A stretch of DNA of 6,096 bases, taken from the NCBI GenBank assembly GCA_030627725.1, contig DAOVSZ010000175.1:1-6096 (forward strand). The letters are read 5' to 3'. This document shows positions 5,217 through 6,096 of this stretch, piece by piece. The notes beneath the pieces were generated by a model. The model was not told the DNA's origin, ran no database searches, and worked only from the letters and a program-made list of their open reading frames with translations. Each line of letters opens with the position of its first letter. Positions within the stretch are counted from its first letter, which is position 1. This stretch comes from Desulfobulbaceae bacterium (GTDB lineage: Bacteria > Desulfobacterota > Desulfobulbia > Desulfobulbales > DAOVSZ01). The position numbers and the translations under genes are program-made.

Positions 5217-5257
5217 ACATCATACACGAACCACACATCATAACACGAACGAACCAC
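5217..5257. repeat. Imperfect direct repeat, ACATCATA(A)CACGAA...CCAC units
   Basis: Unit one (5217-5234) is ACATCATACACGAACCAC. Unit two (5235-5257) starts ACATCATAACACGAACGAACC, differing by one inserted A and an extra CGAA. The two units abut. They lie about 40 bases after the PilZ stop. They look like a short slipped duplication with CACGAACCACACGAA character. Confidence 0.5.
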
Positions 5258-5270
5258 ACGAAAGATTTTT

Positions 5271-5427
5271 TTGTATCTATTCAGCTGCACCTCATCTGTG
5301 AACGATCAGGCCTTCTCGCATAGGTTTACTATAGCTCGTCAGCCTGCTTGTTCACATCTAGCGCACATCTAAATAGATCCCGTTGGATATTTAGCCAACG
5401 TTTTTATCCTTAGCTGAATAGTTACGA
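5271..5427. mobile_element. Candidate MITE-like or structured element with terminal inverted repeats
   Basis: The ends TTGTATCTATTCAGCT (5271-5286) and AGCTGAATAGTTACGA (5412-5427) are inverted repeats matching at 14 of 16 positions, with an uninterrupted 10-base core (CTATTCAGCT). They bracket 125 bases with no open frame of note but strong internal pairing: 5297-5311 with 5342-5356, ATCT-AAAT-AGAT at 5367-5378, and CGTTGG/CCAACG at 5381-5400. The flanks carry near-identical direct repeats GAT7GT (5264-5274) and GAT8GT (5426-5437), which could be a target duplication but overlap the outer inverted-repeat bases and depend on a T run. An RNA role instead of, or as well as, mobility is possible. 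Confidence 0.4.
5381..5405 (+). terminator. Terminator-like hairpin followed by T tract
   Basis: CGTTGG (5381-5386) pairs perfectly with CCAACG (5395-5400) around an 8-base AT-rich loop and is followed at once by TTTTT (5401-5405). It reads as a rho-independent terminator on the plus strand, about 200 bases after the PilZ stop. It lies inside the 5271-5427 element, so it may end PilZ transcripts or a short transcript from the element. The stem is only six pairs. Confidence 0.5.
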
Positions 5428-5543
5428 TTTTTTTTGTGGCTTTTTTGTCGGTTTCTCTCAAAGAATTGCTCTCTTGGTTGCGTAGAAAATCTTTCTCCCT
5501 CTCCCCATCAAAAAAACTGGAAATTTCTCCTGCCTTGATGATA

Positions 5544-5559
5544 GAATTTTTAAAAATTC
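5544..5559. promoter_or_regulatory. Perfect 16-base AT palindrome upstream of the MscS gene
   Basis: GAATTTTT-AAAAATTC is an exact dyad ending 54 bases before the ATG at 5614, a suitable place for an operator. Its right half continues as TAAAAATTCAA (5551-5561), which also occurs at 4751-4761 in front of the PilZ promoter. The sequence is AT-only in the middle, so chance is a real possibility. Confidence 0.3.
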
Positions 5560-5613
5560 AATGTGAAGATTAAAAAACTACCCATCTAAAAAAGAAGCCA
5601 AAGGAGAAAGATC

Positions 5614-6096
5614 ATGGAAGATAAGCCGCAGGTTGTCCTTGACTGGTTGAGTCTGTATTCAGGGAAGATTTTAGCTGCAGTAGTTATTTTTATTATAGGT
5701 CGATGGATCTGCGGGTGGCTGACGACTCTTTTTGCAAAGGCCCTTGAGCGCAGTAATATGGAGGCCACCATCGTCAAATTTCTCAAGAATATCGTCTACT
5801 ATGCCTTGTTGATCGCGGTCATTATCGCCGCCTTGAATCAGCTTGGAATCAACACGACCTCCTTGCTCACTGTGCTGGGCGCTGCAGGTCTTGCAATCGG
5901 TCTGGCCCTGAAGGATTCGCTCAGTAATTTTTCTTCCGGGGTCATGCTGATCCTCTTTAGGCCGTTTAAACTCGGTGATTTTGTCAAAGCCGGCGGGGTC
6001 AGTGGAACGGTCAAGGAGATTACGATTTTTAACACCGAGATGGCCACCCCGGGCGACCAGACGATCATTGTGCCCTACAGTGCGCATATGGGCAAC
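5614..6096 (+). CDS. mscS: MscS-type small-conductance mechanosensitive channel (3' end outside window)
   Basis: This inner-membrane channel opens under membrane tension to release solutes during hypo-osmotic shock; MscS proteins are heptamers. The first 161 residues are present and the frame is open to the right edge. TM1 is about 16-38, TM2 about 58-77 and the pore helix TM3 begins at TTSLLTVLGAAGLAIGLALK (81-100). This is followed by DSLSNFSSGVMLILFRPFKL (101-120) and the start of the beta domain, GDFVKAGGVSGTVKEI (121-136). The pore leucines equivalent to E. coli L105 and L109 are kept (L93, L97). The hinge pair Q112-G113 is K100-D101 here. The ATG at 5614 follows AGGAG by seven bases. 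The N-terminus is roughly a dozen residues shorter than E. coli MscS, so about 110-130 residues of the cytoplasmic vestibule are probably missing beyond the window. Confidence 0.94.
   Translation, partial: MEDKPQVVLDWLSLYSGKILAAVVIFIIGRWICGWLTTLFAKALERSNMEATIVKFLKNIVYYALLIAVIIAALNQLGINTTSLLTVLGAAGLAIGLALKDSLSNFSSGVMLILFRPFKLGDFVKAGGVSGTVKEITIFNTEMATPGDQTIIVPYSAHMGN

Larger units (their letters stand above)
5181..5613. other. Gene-free 433-base interval rich in repeats and hairpins
   Basis: No credible coding region is seen on either strand. From left to right it holds a CACGAACC-type direct repeat (5217-5257), a structured element with inverted ends (5271-5427) including a terminator-like hairpin, T-rich stretches at 5428-5460, an otherwise featureless part (5461-5543), and a perfect palindrome (5544-5559) upstream of the MscS gene. 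A clear promoter for the MscS gene was not found. Confidence 0.6.

Noticed and set aside
5381..5400. Integron attC site (GTTGGAT...CCAAC)
   Set aside because: The core is in the wrong order for RYYYAAC...GTTRRRY, AGCCAAC breaks the consensus, and no cassette or integrase is present; it fits a terminator hairpin better.

Overview
The window looks like chromosomal DNA from a Gram-negative, probably anaerobic bacterium. A member of the Desulfobacterota (old Deltaproteobacteria) is my best guess. This is inference from the gene mix (CPA2 antiporter with a Usp-like tail, DUF4126 membrane protein, MTH1187-type thiamine-binding protein, PilZ protein, MscS channel) and from the short GGTTC-type and GCTGA-type repeats between genes. 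No marker gene fixes the species.

Positions 1-3749 carry four genes, all on the minus strand and closely spaced. In order of transcription they are: a secreted or periplasmic protein of unknown function (3749-3273), a DUF4126 membrane protein (3234-2569), a spermidine-synthase-fold methyltransferase-like protein (2549-1749), and a CPA2 Na+/H+ antiporter with a universal-stress-like C-terminal domain (1694 to beyond the left edge). Gaps are 38, 19 and 54 bases, so the first three genes are probably one operon. The antiporter may have its own promoter, because a TATAAT box lies only five bases before its ATG.

Positions 3750-4042 form a divergent control region with a good sigma70-like promoter for the plus-strand thiamine-binding protein (4043-4372). 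That gene converges on a 60-residue Cys/His-tailed small protein (4602-4420, minus). A second divergent region (4603-4850) has an extended -10 box on each strand. One serves the small protein and the other a single-domain PilZ protein (4851-5180), a likely c-di-GMP receptor.

Positions 5181-5613 hold no credible gene but much structure: a CACGAACC-type direct repeat, a 157-base element bounded by 16-base imperfect inverted repeats and flanked by near-identical GAT7-8GT direct repeats, an internal 15-base-arm hairpin, a terminator-like hairpin, and a perfect 16-base palindrome just before the last gene. That gene (5614 to the right edge) is an MscS mechanosensitive channel.

The common thread is membrane and osmotic or ionic homeostasis (antiporter, MscS, DUF4126) with second-messenger sensing nearby (PilZ). 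I see no phage, CRISPR or toxin system. The best candidates for something undescribed are the structured, possibly mobile element at 5264-5437 and the secreted orphan protein paired with DUF4126.
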